Part shown: positions 23,101 through 35,120 of the stretch, one piece after another
How positions within the stretch are numbered: position 1 is the first letter of the stretch
Layout of the letters: the number at the start of each line of letters is the position of its first letter
Assembly: GCA_033439795.1 (NCBI GenBank)
Contig: JAUTDP010000009.1
Span: forward strand, 1,178,001-1,242,000
Source: Sordaria brevicollis
Lineage: Eukaryota > Ascomycota > Sordariomycetes > Sordariales > Sordariaceae
DNA: 64,000 bases
Direction: 5' to 3'
The notes under the pieces: generated by a model
What the model saw: only the letters and a program-made list of their open reading frames with translations
Told to the model about the DNA's origin: nothing
Database searches by the model: none
Program-made: the position numbers and the translations under genes

Positions 23101-23243
23101 AATGGAATGGAATGAAAACAAAAATAAAATAAAACGGGACTTACTGCTCTCTTCAGACCAGCCTGAGCTCCTGGACTCAGTCCACCTTGCGTGCTTCCCT
23201 CGGCCGCCTCCCTCTCGCCACTGGCTTCCCTTTCCGTGTCCAT
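20184..23243 (-). CDS. Zn2Cys6 fungal transcription factor with fungal-specific TF domain
   Basis: Five exons on the minus strand (23243-23145, 22771-22748, 22650-21700, 21601-20886, 20814-20184) give 806 residues, with all phases consistent. The binuclear zinc cluster is Cys34, Cys37, Cys44, Cys50, Cys53, Cys60. Its first two cysteines are encoded by a 24-nt micro-exon. A linker and likely coiled coil follow (about 70-110). An acidic run (DDDDDNDDE) comes next, then the fungal-specific middle homology region, with the typical LLLAASYAIEASRFTLAWQL and CQTLGYHR motifs near residues 355-395. The C-terminus is rich in Gln and His and contains a 12-Gly run encoded by a GGT-type repeat (20344-20378). 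It is presumably a nuclear regulator with unknown targets. Intron 1 is 373 nt, unusually long here. Confidence 0.88.
20344..20378. repeat. (CCA)n coding microsatellite (poly-Gly in the Zn2Cys6 regulator)
   Basis: This trinucleotide run is read on the minus strand as consecutive glycines. CAG/CAA-type repeats for the Gln/His-rich tract lie next to it at about 20420-20530. It is likely length-polymorphic. Confidence 0.85.
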
Positions 23244-23734
23244 GTGAGGTAGGTGTGTGTGTTTTGTGTTGCGTTTTCCTTGTGCTGATCCAAAGAACCG
23301 GGACCGATACAGTCTAGGTTCTTGTCTGTCACCGGTAGTGCAAACTGGAGTTTAGGTAGCCTGGGCTTGCGTCGCCAAGCAAACAGTGTTTAGGTACATT
23401 CAATGCAGTCCAAAGATAGAATAGGTTTCGTTTGACACATGAAACCCATCAACTGCACTGAACCCGAAGTGGTTGGATATTGAAAGTTGATGACAAGCGA
23501 AAGAACTTGTCAGGATGCAGTGATGAAGAGGAATTGTTACCTTCAGAATTGACACGCCAGAGGCATCCCCAGCGGAAGCGATGATCTAGGTAGGTACCAG
23601 GCTGTTGGGCTGTGGCTATACTATGAGGTGGAGCCTCGTATTGCGCTGAAGTGACAGGACTGCTGAGACTGTGTGAGATGGAACTGAACAACCTATGCAA
23701 CTGGAAGTTGCCGTGACTGCTGCGACTGCTGTGA
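23244..23734. other. Upstream region of the Zn2Cys6 regulator
   Basis: This is the probable promoter and 5' leader on the minus strand. No gene is seen. It ends with TGA at 23732-23734, the left flanking repeat of the MITE-like element. Confidence 0.4.
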
Positions 23735-24106
23735 GGGTGCGTTCGTGTGTCTGGGAAATCCCTTTCTGAAAGGTTCAGAAGCCAAATTTCAAAATAGCGT
23801 TCGAATGCCTGGGAAATAAATACGCGAGGAATGGTTCAGAAAATGAAATTCAGAATTGCGTTCGTGTGTTTCGAAAGCTTTCCTTTCTGAAATCGAGCCT
23901 TTCTGAAATTCTGTCTCCACAATTCCCGAATCTACCAATAACAGAGCGGGATTTCACTTCAAAAATTCAGAAACCATTTCAGCATCTCGGAGCTGCTGAA
24001 ATCAGGATTCTGAAATTGAATTCTTTCCAAATTTCAGGACAGCCCGCGCACTATTTCCTGAAGGATTCATTTCAGAAAGCCATTTTCCAGACACACGAAC
24101 GCACCC
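23735..24106. mobile_element. 372-bp MITE-like element with long terminal inverted repeats
   Basis: The left end starts GGGTGCGTTCGTGTGTCTGG, and the right end is its exact reverse complement over these 20 bases. The similarity continues for about five more with one mismatch. A 3-bp direct repeat TGA flanks it (23732-23734 and 24107-24109). The interior is non-coding. It repeats parts of its own terminus (GCGTTCG near 23797 and TGCGTTCGTGTGT near 23853) and has many TTTCTGAAA / TTCAGAAA motifs on both strands. Size, inverted ends and a 3-bp duplication fit a MITE, possibly of the PIF/Harbinger class, though TGA is not the usual TWA target. Confidence 0.8.
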
Positions 24107-24875
24107 TGAACTTGAAACTGTCAGCCGGAGCCAGGTCCTGTCGTCCAGTCTCGACTTTTGGAGGTCGGATGGCAGACAGTCTTGGCATCGCGGCCCGCGG
24201 ATTCCGTCTCCGTCCGCGGACGTGGCCCCACTTTTCTCCAACTACACTTCCGTCGTTTCGAGGCCCGATACTCTCGGTCTGACTGCAACTCGGACTTCCA
24301 ACAACCTCCACTCACCCGCCGTAGCGCCGTGCTTTTGCCATCCTTCGTGGATCGGTCTTGATTATTGCTTTACGTGTATTTTCGGCGACTGGATATGGTT
24401 GACCGCCGTGTTCATCATGCTGTTACAGGCTGACAGCTTGGGATGCAATTTGCAAGGGGTTCTTTGATATCACCAAGACATGGCTTCCATTGTGCGGAAA
24501 ATCGATGTGATGTTCTTGTCTCCGGGTTGACATTTCTGACGTTCAATTGGCGGAAGCGACCCTGCGCCTTGGCCGCTTCCAGCGCCTCTTGGCTTTGATA
24601 CTCGTATGGTTCTCCCCTGATGAACCGTTTGTCTCATTGTATCTTGGCGATCAACACCACTTTGCTGCTGGCGGCGCCGATGGGCACCCTCCACCATGAC
24701 AATGTTGCCAAGGGACGAGAGTTCGAGCGGAAACTGTCATTGATGAATGGGACCTTCCCTCACGAATATATCAGCCTCTACCAGACACCGTCGTGTTTAG
24801 GGTTGACAGAGCAGACAGGCGGCTGTGCGTTCTGAACTGAGACACTCGGCAACACGTCATCGCAGACCAGCACAA
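24107..24875. other. Upstream region of the ABC transporter gene
   Basis: No supported gene. An in-frame ATG lies 17 codons upstream of the chosen ABC transporter start (24825). The stretch includes the right flank of the MITE-like element. Confidence 0.4.
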
Positions 24876-27800
24876 ATGGCCGTGGTCGAAGGATCCCTTC
24901 CCGGCAATTCTTCAGTCACCGACGACGACGATAGAAAGACAGGCGGTGCTGCCGTACCGAATCCTGAAAATGACACGGCTCAGAATGAAGCTGGGACCAA
25001 CGATGGACCAAAACAATCCGAAGATGGGAGCCTCAGCAGTTATTTTGTGAGTGGTAGATCACCAATCAAACACGAGATGACATCCAATGTCTGACTGCTG
25101 TGGTTGCTGACATCCAATATCTTTTCCCCCTTTCAGAGAATTTTCAGATACACAGACCGCATCGGCTGGTGGACACATGCAGCAGCTTTTACTTGCATGG
25201 TTGCGTCTGGTGTGCTCCTTCCCTTGATGGACCTTGTCTTTGGTAAATTTGTCACAGTCTTCAACGATTTCATCATTGGCAAGAGCACTCCGGCCAATTT
25301 CCGTTCCAGCCTCAACGACTACACGTTATACTTCGTGTACCTGTTCATCGCCAAGCTCGTCCTCGTTTACATCTGGACCGTAAGTCTTCTATAGTCAGAT
25401 TGGGAGTTCTGTTTTGACCACTTGCTTACTTCTTTTCAAAGACTCTCGCATCCATCAATGCCATCAAGATTACACGCGCTCTTCGAATCGACTTCCTCAA
25501 GCAGACCATCCGGCAGGAAATCGCCTTCTTCGACCTACCTGAAGCCGGATCCATCTCGAGCCATGTTACAACGAACGCCAATCTCGTCAACCAGGGCATC
25601 TCAGAGAAGCTGGGCCTTGCCATTCAAGCCATCTCAACCTTCTTCGCCGCCTTCGTTGTCGCCTTTGCGGTGCAATGGAAGTTGACGCTCATCACCATCT
25701 GTATTGTGCCCGTCATTATCATCGTCACCGGTATCTGCATGGGAATCGACGCAAAGCAAGAGAACGAGATTATGACCATCAACTCTGGAGCCTCAAAGCT
25801 TGCTGAGGAGGTCTTTGCCAGTGTCAAGACCGCGCATGCATTCTGGGCTTTCCCCAAGTTATCGGGCAAATATGCAGCTATTCTCGATGATGCCAAAGCC
25901 GTCGGTGCCAAGAAGAGTCCGAACTACGCCGTCTTGTTTTCCGTCGAGTTCTTCTGCGTTTACTCCGGATACGGCCTTGCTTTCTGGCAGGGTATCAGGA
26001 TGTATAATAGGGGAGAAGTGTCAGAGCCGGGACAGATTGTCACTGTCATCTTTGCTGTGTTGCTGGCAGCCCAGGCGCTCACCCAGATTGCTCCACAGTC
26101 GGTTGTCATCTCCAAGGCCGCCGCTGCCGCCCACCAGTTATTCCAGGTCATCGACCGCGAGTCAAAGATCGATTCGTTGTCGGAAGAGGGCATAAAGCCA
26201 GCGGAATGTAAAGGTGATATCGAGCTCAAGGATGTCGACTTTGCCTACCCTTCTAGACCCAATATTCCAGTATTGCAAAAGTTTAGCCTTACGATTCCGG
26301 CAAACAAGACGACGGCAATTGTTGGCCCAAGCGGGTCCGGGAAGTCCACAATTGTTGGTTTGGTAGAGAGGTGGTTCTCCCCTCTGAGCGGTACTGTCAC
26401 ATTGGATGGTCGAAGTATCGAGGAGTACAATCTTCAATGGCTTCGGACCAACGTTCGACTTGTCCAGCAGGTAAGCATGCAGGCCTCGCCACTTTCGGCA
26501 TTATGAGCTAACATAATTCACAGGAACCCGTTATGCTTGAAGGTACTGTCTTTCAGAATGTCGTGAACGGTTTGGCCGGGACTCCCATGGCAGACTTGAG
26601 CGAAGAGGAGAAGCAGAGTCTCGTTGAAGAGGCGTGTCGTGCGGCGTATGCACACGAGTTCATCGAGAAGCTCCCAAAGGTATGTCGAATTGCCCTTCAT
26701 CGTTGATCATAGCTGACCTAGTTAGGGTTATCAAACGCAAATTGGCCAACGGGGTTCCATGTTGTCAGGAGGCCAAAAGCAAAGACTCGCCATCGCCAGA
26801 AGCGTCATTGCGAACCCGCGTATCCTCCTACTCGATGAAGCAACAAGTGCCCTTGATCCAAATGCCGAGAAGATCGTCCAGAAAGCGCTCAACAACGTTG
26901 CCGTCGGCAGGACCATGATCGTTATCGCCCACAGACTCTCCACCATCCGGAATGCAGACAACATTGTTGTCATGGCCAGCGGTCGGCTCATCGAGCAGGG
27001 TACCCATGACCACCTCGTTGCCCTTGGAGGCACATATTCACACCTTGTTCGCGTACAAGATCTCGGACAGGAAGCTGACGATGATAATGACGATCCTCAA
27101 AAGGATAGCAAGGTTGAAGTTGGTGGTGCTGCGATTGTTAACACCGTGTCAAACGTGATTGAGGCTGTTCCTGATGTGAACGCCACGGAAGAAGGAACTG
27201 CGAAGAAGAAGAATGACATTCCCCTTCTGAAATGCTTGTGGATTCTTATGCGAGAGCAAAGGGTGCTTTGGCCTGCCTTTGGCTGGGTGGGTATTTGTTG
27301 TCTCGCTGGAGGTAAGAACCATGCAGCCACCTTCTCGCGCGATGCAAGCATACTGACAACAAATTCTAGGAGCTACATATCCCGCTCTTGCCATCATCTT
27401 CTCCCGAATCATGGACGCCTTTGCCCTGGAGGGTGACAAAATGGTTGAAAAAGGCGATTTCTTTTCACTCATGTTCTTCGTTGTGGCCCTTGGCAACCTC
27501 GTCGCCTACGCGATTCTCGGCTGGTTTTGTAACGCTATTGCTCAGGTTTGTTTTCCTCACCTCTTTCTTTGAATATGATCGACATGCTAACTTTTCCCCT
27601 CAAGCAAATGGTCCGCTTCTACCGCTACACAATTTTTGACTGTGTCGTTAGGCAGGATATGACCTTCTTCGACAAGCCGGGCAACTCGCCAGGCGCTCTG
27701 GTGTCCCATCTTTCCAAGGAGCCGGAAAGTCTGCACGAACTTCTTTCAATGAACGTAGGCGTTATTTCCATCGTTGTGGTCAACTTGCTCTCCAGCTGCA

Positions 27801-29137
27801 TTCTCGCTATCGTCATCGGATGGAAACTTGGACTCGTCCTTGTCTTTGGCGCTCTGCCACCTCTTGTCTTTTCAGGATACTTGAGAATTCGTTTGGAGAT
27901 CAAGCTGGATGATGATACTTCACACAGGTTTGCGGACAGCACTGGCATCGCGTCCGAGGCCATCATGGCTATCCGCACCATCTCTTCACTCGCTATGGAA
28001 CACCAAATTCTTGGCAAGTATGAAAGCAGTTTGAGCTGCATTGCGGCGACTTCTGTCAAGAGCCTCACCTGGACAATGGTTTGGTACGCTCTGAGCCAAT
28101 CGATCTCCTTCCTGGCAATGGCGTTGGGTTTCTGGTACGGCGGCCGGTTGGTCTCCTTTGGAGAGTACACTGTCACGCAGTTCTACACCGTATTCATCGC
28201 CATTATCTTCTCCGGCGAAGCAGCGGCAGCTTTCTTTACTTACACCACTAGCATCACCAAGGCACAACACGCGGCAAACTTCATCTTCCGACTTAGAGAT
28301 TCGGTCCATCCCGAAAACAAGGATGACCATCCACCAGAGGCCGAAAAGCAAAGCAGTGGTGCCGTTGCCGTCGACTGCAAGACTTTGGAGTTCTCGTATC
28401 CCCTCCGCCCCAACGCCCGTGTTCTCAAGGGAGTCTCCGTCAACGTCCCACCAGGGCAATTCGTGGCATTTGTCGGCGCGAGCGGCTGCGGCAAGACAAG
28501 CTTAATCTCTCTACTTGAACGTTTCTACGATCCCACCAGCGGTACCATCTACTTCGATGACGTCGACTATAAGAATATCCACCTCGGCTGCTACCGCAGC
28601 AACATCGCACTTGTCCAGCAAGAGCCGGTGCTTTATCAAGGATCCATCAGAGAGAATATCGCAATGGGCATCGCGGACCGCGGGATCGCTGACGTGTCAG
28701 ACGAGGAAATCCTCGAGGCGTGTCGTTTGGCCAACATCGATACTTTCATCTCATCCCTGCCTGAGGGTTTGTCTACCGCCTGCGGGTCCCAAGGCTTGCA
28801 GTTCTCTGGTGGACAGCGCCAGAGAATCGCTATCGCGCGCGCGCTGGTTAGGAAGCCGAGACTGCTGTTGCTGGATGAGGCGACGAGTGCGCTGGATACC
28901 GAGTCGGAAAGGGTGGTGCAGGCGGCTTTGGACGCTGCTGCCAAGGGCGAGAACGAAGGCGATGTGAGAAAGCGGACGACGGTGGCTGTGGCTCATCGGC
29001 TGTCGACTATTAAAGGTGCGGATAAGATTTTTGTGTTTTCGTATGGACGGATTGCGGAGGCCGGTACGCATGAGGAGTTGTTGGAGAAAAGGGGAATGTA
29101 TTACGAGATGTGTCTGGGTCAGTCGCTGGATGCTTGA
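24876..29137 (+). CDS. ABCB-type full ABC transporter (multidrug/leptomycin-resistance type)
   Basis: Seven exons (24876-25046, 25137-25379, 25442-26470, 26524-26679, 26726-27311, 27370-27545, 27605-29137) give 1297 residues, the normal length for fungal Pmd1/Mdr1 proteins, and every phase closes. The layout is TMD-NBD-TMD-NBD. NBD1 has Walker [10 protein letters not shown] (about 433-441), signature LSGGQKQR (546) and Walker [16 protein letters not shown]2 has GASGCGKTS (about 1078), FSGGQRQR and [12 protein letters not shown], each with an H-loop AHRLSTI. NBD1 and NBD2 both retain catalytic Glu, so both sites look active. It probably exports hydrophobic compounds across the plasma membrane; the substrate is unknown. 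The family relation is well supported, the drug role is inference. Confidence 0.95.
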
Positions 29138-29787
29138 TGCTTTATCTGTATAAAATTCTCTCTTCGACTCAAAATGGGTGATGGGGCTGTTGTCGACATA
29201 GCACACGATATAATGGTAATAGACTGACTTTTGGTCAGGATCATTTCTACCGAGTGTTTGCTGCCTACGTTTCGGGCCATCTGCCTCCGTGGACTGAAAC
29301 AATGACGAACTTTTCGCGTGGTTGTGTTCCGCATTTGTGTAACATCGACTTTCCTCCTGATACTACTTCGAATAATTCTTCCGGATCGATCTCCTAATGC
29401 CACCACTGAGAAATCGGCAGTTGTTTCATCCATGTGCCTTTCTTTTTAACCGATTTCTCCACATTCTGGGACCTGGGACACGATTCATCATTCGAGCGCA
29501 TCAATGTGGTGTCCTCACCCTCGACTGAAGAGACACTGAGCAGAGAAATTCTCTCGACCAGAAGGCCGTTGATTCACATTTGTGTGTGCAAGTGTTGCAT
29601 TCCATACTGTGAGAAATCGAAAATGGCACCTGCCTAGAACTGGTCTGTCGGAACATCAGAGCCGCATTATTAACCTTCGAGTATTCGAAATATGTATAAA
29701 GACGCTGTGGGTACCATCCTGGGATAGTTTGTTACTTCTACCAGCATATCGTGATCAACGACTTCAGTGCTCAACTCTTCCCCAAAC
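29138..29787. other. Intergenic, ABC transporter to acetylesterase
   Basis: This is the 3' flank of the ABC gene and the promoter of the esterase gene. No further gene is supported. Confidence 0.4.
29695..29700 (+). promoter_or_regulatory. TATA box of the acetylesterase gene
   Basis: TATAAA lies 88 bp before the ATG at 29788, a usual distance for a fungal TATA box plus short leader. Confidence 0.5.
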
Positions 29788-30713
29788 ATGAGGCTTTCTT
29801 CCACGACATTGATCGCCGGCCTCGCTGCTGCTGCGAGTGTCGACGCGAGGAGTGTGAACGTCGAAAACAATCTCGATAAGCGAGCGACGCCTACTGTCTA
29901 TCTTGCCGGTGATAGTACCACGGCCAAGACCAGTGGTCTTCTCATGGGTAAGTACAATAATGATTGATCCTTCCCAAATACCCGTCTTCACGGAATGTCT
30001 TCCATGCCCTTAGAACATGACCTCTAACCAACTCCCCCACAACCAAAACAGGATGGGGTGAATACCTCCCCCCGCTCCTAACCGGCATCACCGTCATCAA
30101 CAAAGCCATCTCGGGCCGCTCCGCCCGCTCCTACACCAACGAAGGCCGCTTCGCCGAAATCGCCAACCTCGTCAAGCCAGACGACATCGTCGTGATCGAA
30201 TTCGGTCACAACGACGGCGGCTCGCCCAACTCCGCCTCCGACAACGGCCGGTCCGACTGCCCCGGCACGGGGTCCGAAGTCTGCATCTCCGGCAAAACGG
30301 GCGAGAAAGTCTACACCTTCAACTACTACGTCGAAACAGCCGCCAAGGCCATCATCGCCAAGGGAGCCTCGGTAATTTTCTCGTCGCAAACGCCTAATAA
30401 CCTCTGGGAAGGTGGCAGTTATGGTGGCTATGGGACTCCTGTTCGGTTTGTTGGGTATGCCAGCCTGGCAGCCAGGAATCTTGCGGGAACGGGTAAGGCG
30501 AGCTTCGTGGACCATTACCAGGCGGTGGCGAACATGTATTTGAAGCTGGGCAACACGAAGACGAATAGTTTGTACACGAGCGATCATACGCATACGAGCC
30601 CGGAGGGAGCGGACCTGGTGGCGAAGGCGTTTGCGCAGGCGGTTAAGTTGGCGTGGAATGGGACGACGCCGTTGCAGAGGTATTTGAGGGCGGGGAATCC
30701 GAGTGTGTTTTAA
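29788..30713 (+). CDS. Secreted rhamnogalacturonan acetylesterase (CE12, SGNH hydrolase)
   Basis: Two exons (29788-29947, 30052-30713) give 273 residues. A hydrophobic signal peptide covers about 1-21, and the dibasic Lys31-Arg32 is a likely Kex2 site. The SGNH blocks are present in order: AGDSTTA with nucleophile Ser43, SGRSARS (block II Gly), GHND with Asn107 (block III), and DHTH with Asp231 and His234 (block V). The enzyme removes acetyl groups from rhamnogalacturonan I so that lyases and hydrolases can act. The length and motifs match characterised fungal enzymes. It is secreted and probably induced on pectin, but no regulatory site for that was identified. Confidence 0.93.
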
Positions 30714-33334
30714 GGGGGGCTAAAAGGGAGGGGGGAAAATTGAGCTGGTTGAGCCTGCGTAAACAGCTGTAGCTCATGGTTTAACTTGAATTTATGATCT
30801 GTTTTTCCATCCCATCCCGTCGTTACGCAAGTATGGAACGGGCCGTTCCGATCCCGCGAGTCGGGGGAAGATGATGTGCCGAAGATCAGGTCCTGTGCAT
30901 GTTATTTTTGCTTTTCATCCACTTGGGTACCTTCCATCGACACATCAAAGAAGATGGATGGATGGCCAGGGAAAAGCGGCACAAGAAAAAGACCGCTGAT
31001 TGTTGTGTTGTTACAGTATATCCGAATGTGATTTGTGGCAACAGTCGCAACGCCGTCCAATGATGAAGAGAATGTTCATACATGTACACTCGCTTCGCAA
31101 ATATTCACATCGGTTGTCGATGCGTCTCGGGTTGAAATTACCTAGGTAGAGTAGGGTAGGAAAGAGGCATACGGGAGGCGTCGGATCCATCCAATGATAT
31201 GAAGCCCATCCCAGGAAGGAGCAATGGGAGTTGAGCGGGATGGGGAAATCTTGAAGACGGACGAGGAAAGAGCGGAGAGTGAAGTTACTCCCGGCAAGGC
31301 AGGAAGAGATTTCCATTCAATCCACAACCCACAATCCACTTTGAACTTTGAGGTTTTTCACTCAACGTCTTCTTGTCTGCCCAAAATTGCACCTCATGGT
31401 CTTGAGCTGACAGCCAACTTGACCATCCCCTACCATCTGACCATCCACTTCAATGAGCAGCCGTTGATAATCCGACAATCGTCACTTAGCCTTGCTTGTT
31501 CAACTGACTTCTTCCCGGTGCGGCGGCGCCACACAGCACCTCGGGCAACGAACGACAGGTGGAGACACTGGTAAGCCGCCCTTTCATGAGATACAAAGAA
31601 AATGTCGACGGGCTTTGTGGTCGTATCACCGTGACTGTGGTCCGCAGGTTGCTGTTACTGTTGAATTAACGCTTTGAATACTTGCCGTCGGGCTGAACCT
31701 GACTGTGTTGTCAGGATATTCCAACGTTGGGTTTTGAACCTGTGGGCCCCACCCTTCCTCGTCAGTTACCGTCTCTCCAGACTCAGAGGTCTTTGCGACG
31801 AAGGCCTTCAGTGACAACCAAGATAACAGTTCCAAGTTTAGACGATTTGCATCCCTCTTTTGTTTTGAGTGTCCAGTCACTGATGCAAACCGGTCTACTA
31901 CAGCCATGTACGGCCTGGCATGCAATCATACGAAAACCTGCAGCTATTAGCTTAACACACCGTTGAAGGAGAGAAACCAAACCAGGCTCGGCCTTTTTTT
32001 GCTGACTTCTATCTCCAGAGTATCTCTCCGAGCCGCGTGGAGGCTGGTTCCTGATCTATGACCGGGCGTTGTAGTCGAGTGGCACTAGTTGCTTGGTATA
32101 CAGACTCTGTGCGGCACACATATCCTCCTCATCCAATACTTGGATGAGTAGAAGCGTGTAGCGTAGGACCCGAGTCTGAGCTCCTGCATATAAAATTGTC
32201 TCCATATGCATAGAGTGGGCTTTTTGAGCCGCTTCGTTGTAGAAAGCACGATAGAAGTCTTCGTATGTAAGTGCTGCCGTTCGCTTAGATGCGGTCCCGT
32301 TCGTCTTGGAGCACGTACGGGTCTCGGTCAGGGTGTGTCGGCCCGTGGTTTTTGGAGCTTTGCTGACTGGGCTGGAAAGTGGTAGGGGAAATACAACTCT
32401 AAGGGTCGTAGTCGACCAAAAAAGAAAATGGCGGGACAGAGGCCAACAGTCCTTGGCATTTTCTGGATGGCCAGTGAACACAGCCTGCGGAGTATCTGAG
32501 AGACTCAACAGGTGTGATATTTAACAAATCTGGAGACGCTGACCAAAACTCCAGATGATAGCTAGAAGTTGAGATCAGGTCAGTATATCTTGGCAACTTT
32601 CATCGGACCTAAGTGGAAGATTGTTTTCAGGATCGACGTCTGCGTTGCGATTTGGGGTAACGATGATCGCGACTACGTAGATCAACTGCTCTGGAATGCG
32701 AACAGAGAGAGCATGATAATATGTTTGCAGGGTATACCGTGCTGGTTGTGCCTGTCTAGAGTGACATTCTTCCCGATGCCATGGGAGAGTCCCACTGTCT
32801 GGGCCATCGACAACCGCAATGGCGTACGGGAACGGGGCCGGATTCGCTGAGCCGTAACCCCGAAGACCCCCAGCCTGCCAAGTCGCATCCCGGTATCGTG
32901 AGCTAACGACCTCCTCCCGGTCTTAACAATCCGGTCATGCCGGCTCCATGCAGTTTAGTTGGCGATGTATGTCTCACACTAGATCGTCATTGGCCCAGCC
33001 CAGAGTTGATTTTCGGCTACATATTGACCATGAATCATCATAAACCGCTAGTTTTATAGGCGACAGGAGCAAAAACAAAAGAAACTCGACTAGGTTTAGG
33101 CTCATGCTTCACGCCATCAGCCTTGAGTAGGATTCCATCCTATGCAAGACTTTTCGATCCCCAGATGCGGAAACGAGCCAACTGGAGATAGCCATCATCG
33201 TCGACGGACACGGGGGATCTTGACCGGCTGGATCTAATACGAGCTGTGTAGTATTAGCTTACCATGTTGCTGAGCTGGTCTAGCTGACAGTCATGAGTTT
33301 GCTACTCTTCACCGCAGCTCTTTCCGGGGGTGAT
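30714..33334. other. 2.6-kb intergenic stretch, no supported gene
   Basis: Short open frames occur on both strands (for example 32056-32508 minus, 150 codons) without a domain or splice support. I see no tRNA and no transposon ends. Confidence 0.4.
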
Positions 33335-33342
33335 ATAAAAGG
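33335..33342 (+). promoter_or_regulatory. TATA box of the tyrosinase gene
   Basis: TATAAAAG lies 88 bp before the tyrosinase ATG. Confidence 0.6.
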
Positions 33343-33422
33343 GAAGAGCCCTAACTCCCGATTGGAAAATAATGTGAAGGGACATCTCAGCTCTTCCCTC
33401 CAACCCACTCGGACGCATCAAG

Positions 33423-34827
33423 ATGAAGTTCTCGTCCATCATCCTCTCCCTAGCGGCCCTGGGCTCTGCGGCTCCAAACTCACCACCCCCCGCCACGGAT
33501 TCCGAGGCAGCAGCTGCCCTCAGAATTCGCAGTCACCAGGCAACATACCAGAAGTACATAAAAGAGACCATCAAGACACGCAAGACGGGCTGTACTTCGA
33601 AAGACATTGTCAAGCGGAGGGAGTGGTGGGTAGTATCCGGGCGGAATCTCGTCTCACTTGAGTTTTTTAAGACAGTGACACTAACCAAGATGACAGGGGA
33701 GAACTTTCCAAACCTGAGCGTCTCGACTACATCAATGCAGTGTACTGCATGCAAAGAAAGCCAGCTCGTAGCCCTCGAGAACAAATTCCCGGTGCTCGGA
33801 CACGTTACGATGACTTCGTTGGCGCTCATATCCAGGAAACCCTAAACATACACATAGGGGTAAGCTTTCTATCTGTCTAAACAGATCGAAATGGCATCAG
33901 TCAAAGTAGTTGGCACTGACACTCATATCCTAGGGCCGCTTCCTCGGCTTCCACCGGTACTACATCTGGCTGTTCGAGAAAGCCCTTCGCGAAGAGTGCG
34001 GCTACCGCGGCTACCTGCCCTACTGGGACTGGACCATCTCGTGGGAAGACCCGCGCAAGTCGACCGTCTTCGACGGCTCGCCCTTTTCCCTGGGAGGTAA
34101 CGGCGCCTCCATCCCGCACGGCCCCTTACACTGGCGCGCTCTCGGCCTGCCGGACATCTACCTCCCTCCCGCCACGGGAGGCGGCTGCGTCGACTCCGGG
34201 CCTTTCCAAGCCTCGACATGGACCATCAACCTCGGCCCGGTATCCAACCTCCCCGCCGGCCCCAACGACGGGCTGGGTTATAACCCGCGCTGTCTGCAGC
34301 GCGACCTGAGTCTGGAGTTCAGCGCGCAGGCAGGGAAACCGAGCGCGGTCGCGCATCTGCTGGAGACGTGTACGAACCTGGAGTGCTGGGATAGCGAGCT
34401 CCAGAGCCCCAATGGCACGCACTTTGGGGGCCACGCGACGGTCGGCTTGAGCATGTTTGATGCCTATGCTAGCCCCGGTGACCCGAGCTTTTGGTTGCAT
34501 CATGCGCAGGTCGATCGCATGTGGACGATTTGGCAGAATAAGGAGGATCAGGAGGCGAGGAAGGTAATGACTTCGATGACGGAGACGCCGTTAAATAGTA
34601 TGTTCCCTTTTTCTCTCCCCCTTTCATGTCTTTACTCAATGGCGAAAGGACACTGGTTCTAGTGCGTTGTGAGTTTGGCGGCTGACCTTGACTTTATTGC
34701 AACAGATCCTCCCAGTCCGCGTGTGACATTGAACACCACGATTGAATTTGGCGTGCTTGATTCCAGCAAAAAGGTTGGCGAACTTGTGTCGACGATTGAT
34801 GGACCTTTTTGCTACATATATGAATGA
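33423..34827 (+). CDS. Secreted tyrosinase (type-3 copper polyphenol oxidase)
   Basis: Four exons (33423-33625, 33697-33859, 33934-34597, 34706-34827) give 383 residues, with phase-consistent junctions. A signal peptide (about 1-17) starts the protein. CuA ligands are His112, His120 and His129, in the pattern of AHIQ, NIH and GRFLGFHRYY. CuB ligands are His285 and His289 (THFGGHATVG) plus the His pair at 311-312 in DPSFWLHHAQVDRMWTIW. All six ligands are therefore present, and the protein should oxidise phenols to quinones. There is no long C-terminal cap domain, so this is the short secreted class rather than the melanin tyrosinase with a removable tail. The physiological substrate is unknown. 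Confidence 0.93.
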
Positions 34828-35109
34828 CCGATCAATATGATCTAGATGGATTTGGTCAGATGAAGACGGACGATGATGAAAACTACAGTGGAAAGACATA
34901 AACAAAGGACGAAAACAAAACCCAAATGAACTGAGGCCAAGACACACATTTTGCATCTCCAACTATACCGAACCTGAAATGCCTGTAAATACAATGAGGA
35001 TCACAGCATCACGCGAAGGTAACAAAGAAAAAAAAGAGAGGCACAAAAAGAAAAAAAAGGTTTACGAAGATAGGGTGAAAGCGCCGTGCGCAAGAGAAAA
35101 AAAACAAAG
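34828..35109. other. Tyrosinase 3' flank
   Basis: A-rich runs occur near 35030-35115. No gene is supported. Confidence 0.4.
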
Positions 35110-35116
35110 AAAAAAA
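35110..35116 (-). terminator. Pol III terminator of tRNA-Pro
   Basis: Seven A on + (seven T on the transcribed minus strand) lie just after the tRNA 3' end. Confidence 0.55.
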
Positions 35117-35120
35117 GAAT

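Noticed and set aside
32056..32508. A 150-codon minus-strand open frame with some protein-like stretches
   Set aside because: There is no recognisable domain, no splice sites that extend it, and no promoter or partner exon evidence.
24876..34827. A secondary-metabolite or pectin-degradation gene cluster made of the ABC transporter, acetylesterase, tyrosinase and the nearby Zn2Cys6 regulator
   Set aside because: There is no core synthase or further pectinolytic enzymes, the spacing is several kb, and no shared regulatory site is visible. Neighbourhood alone is weak evidence.
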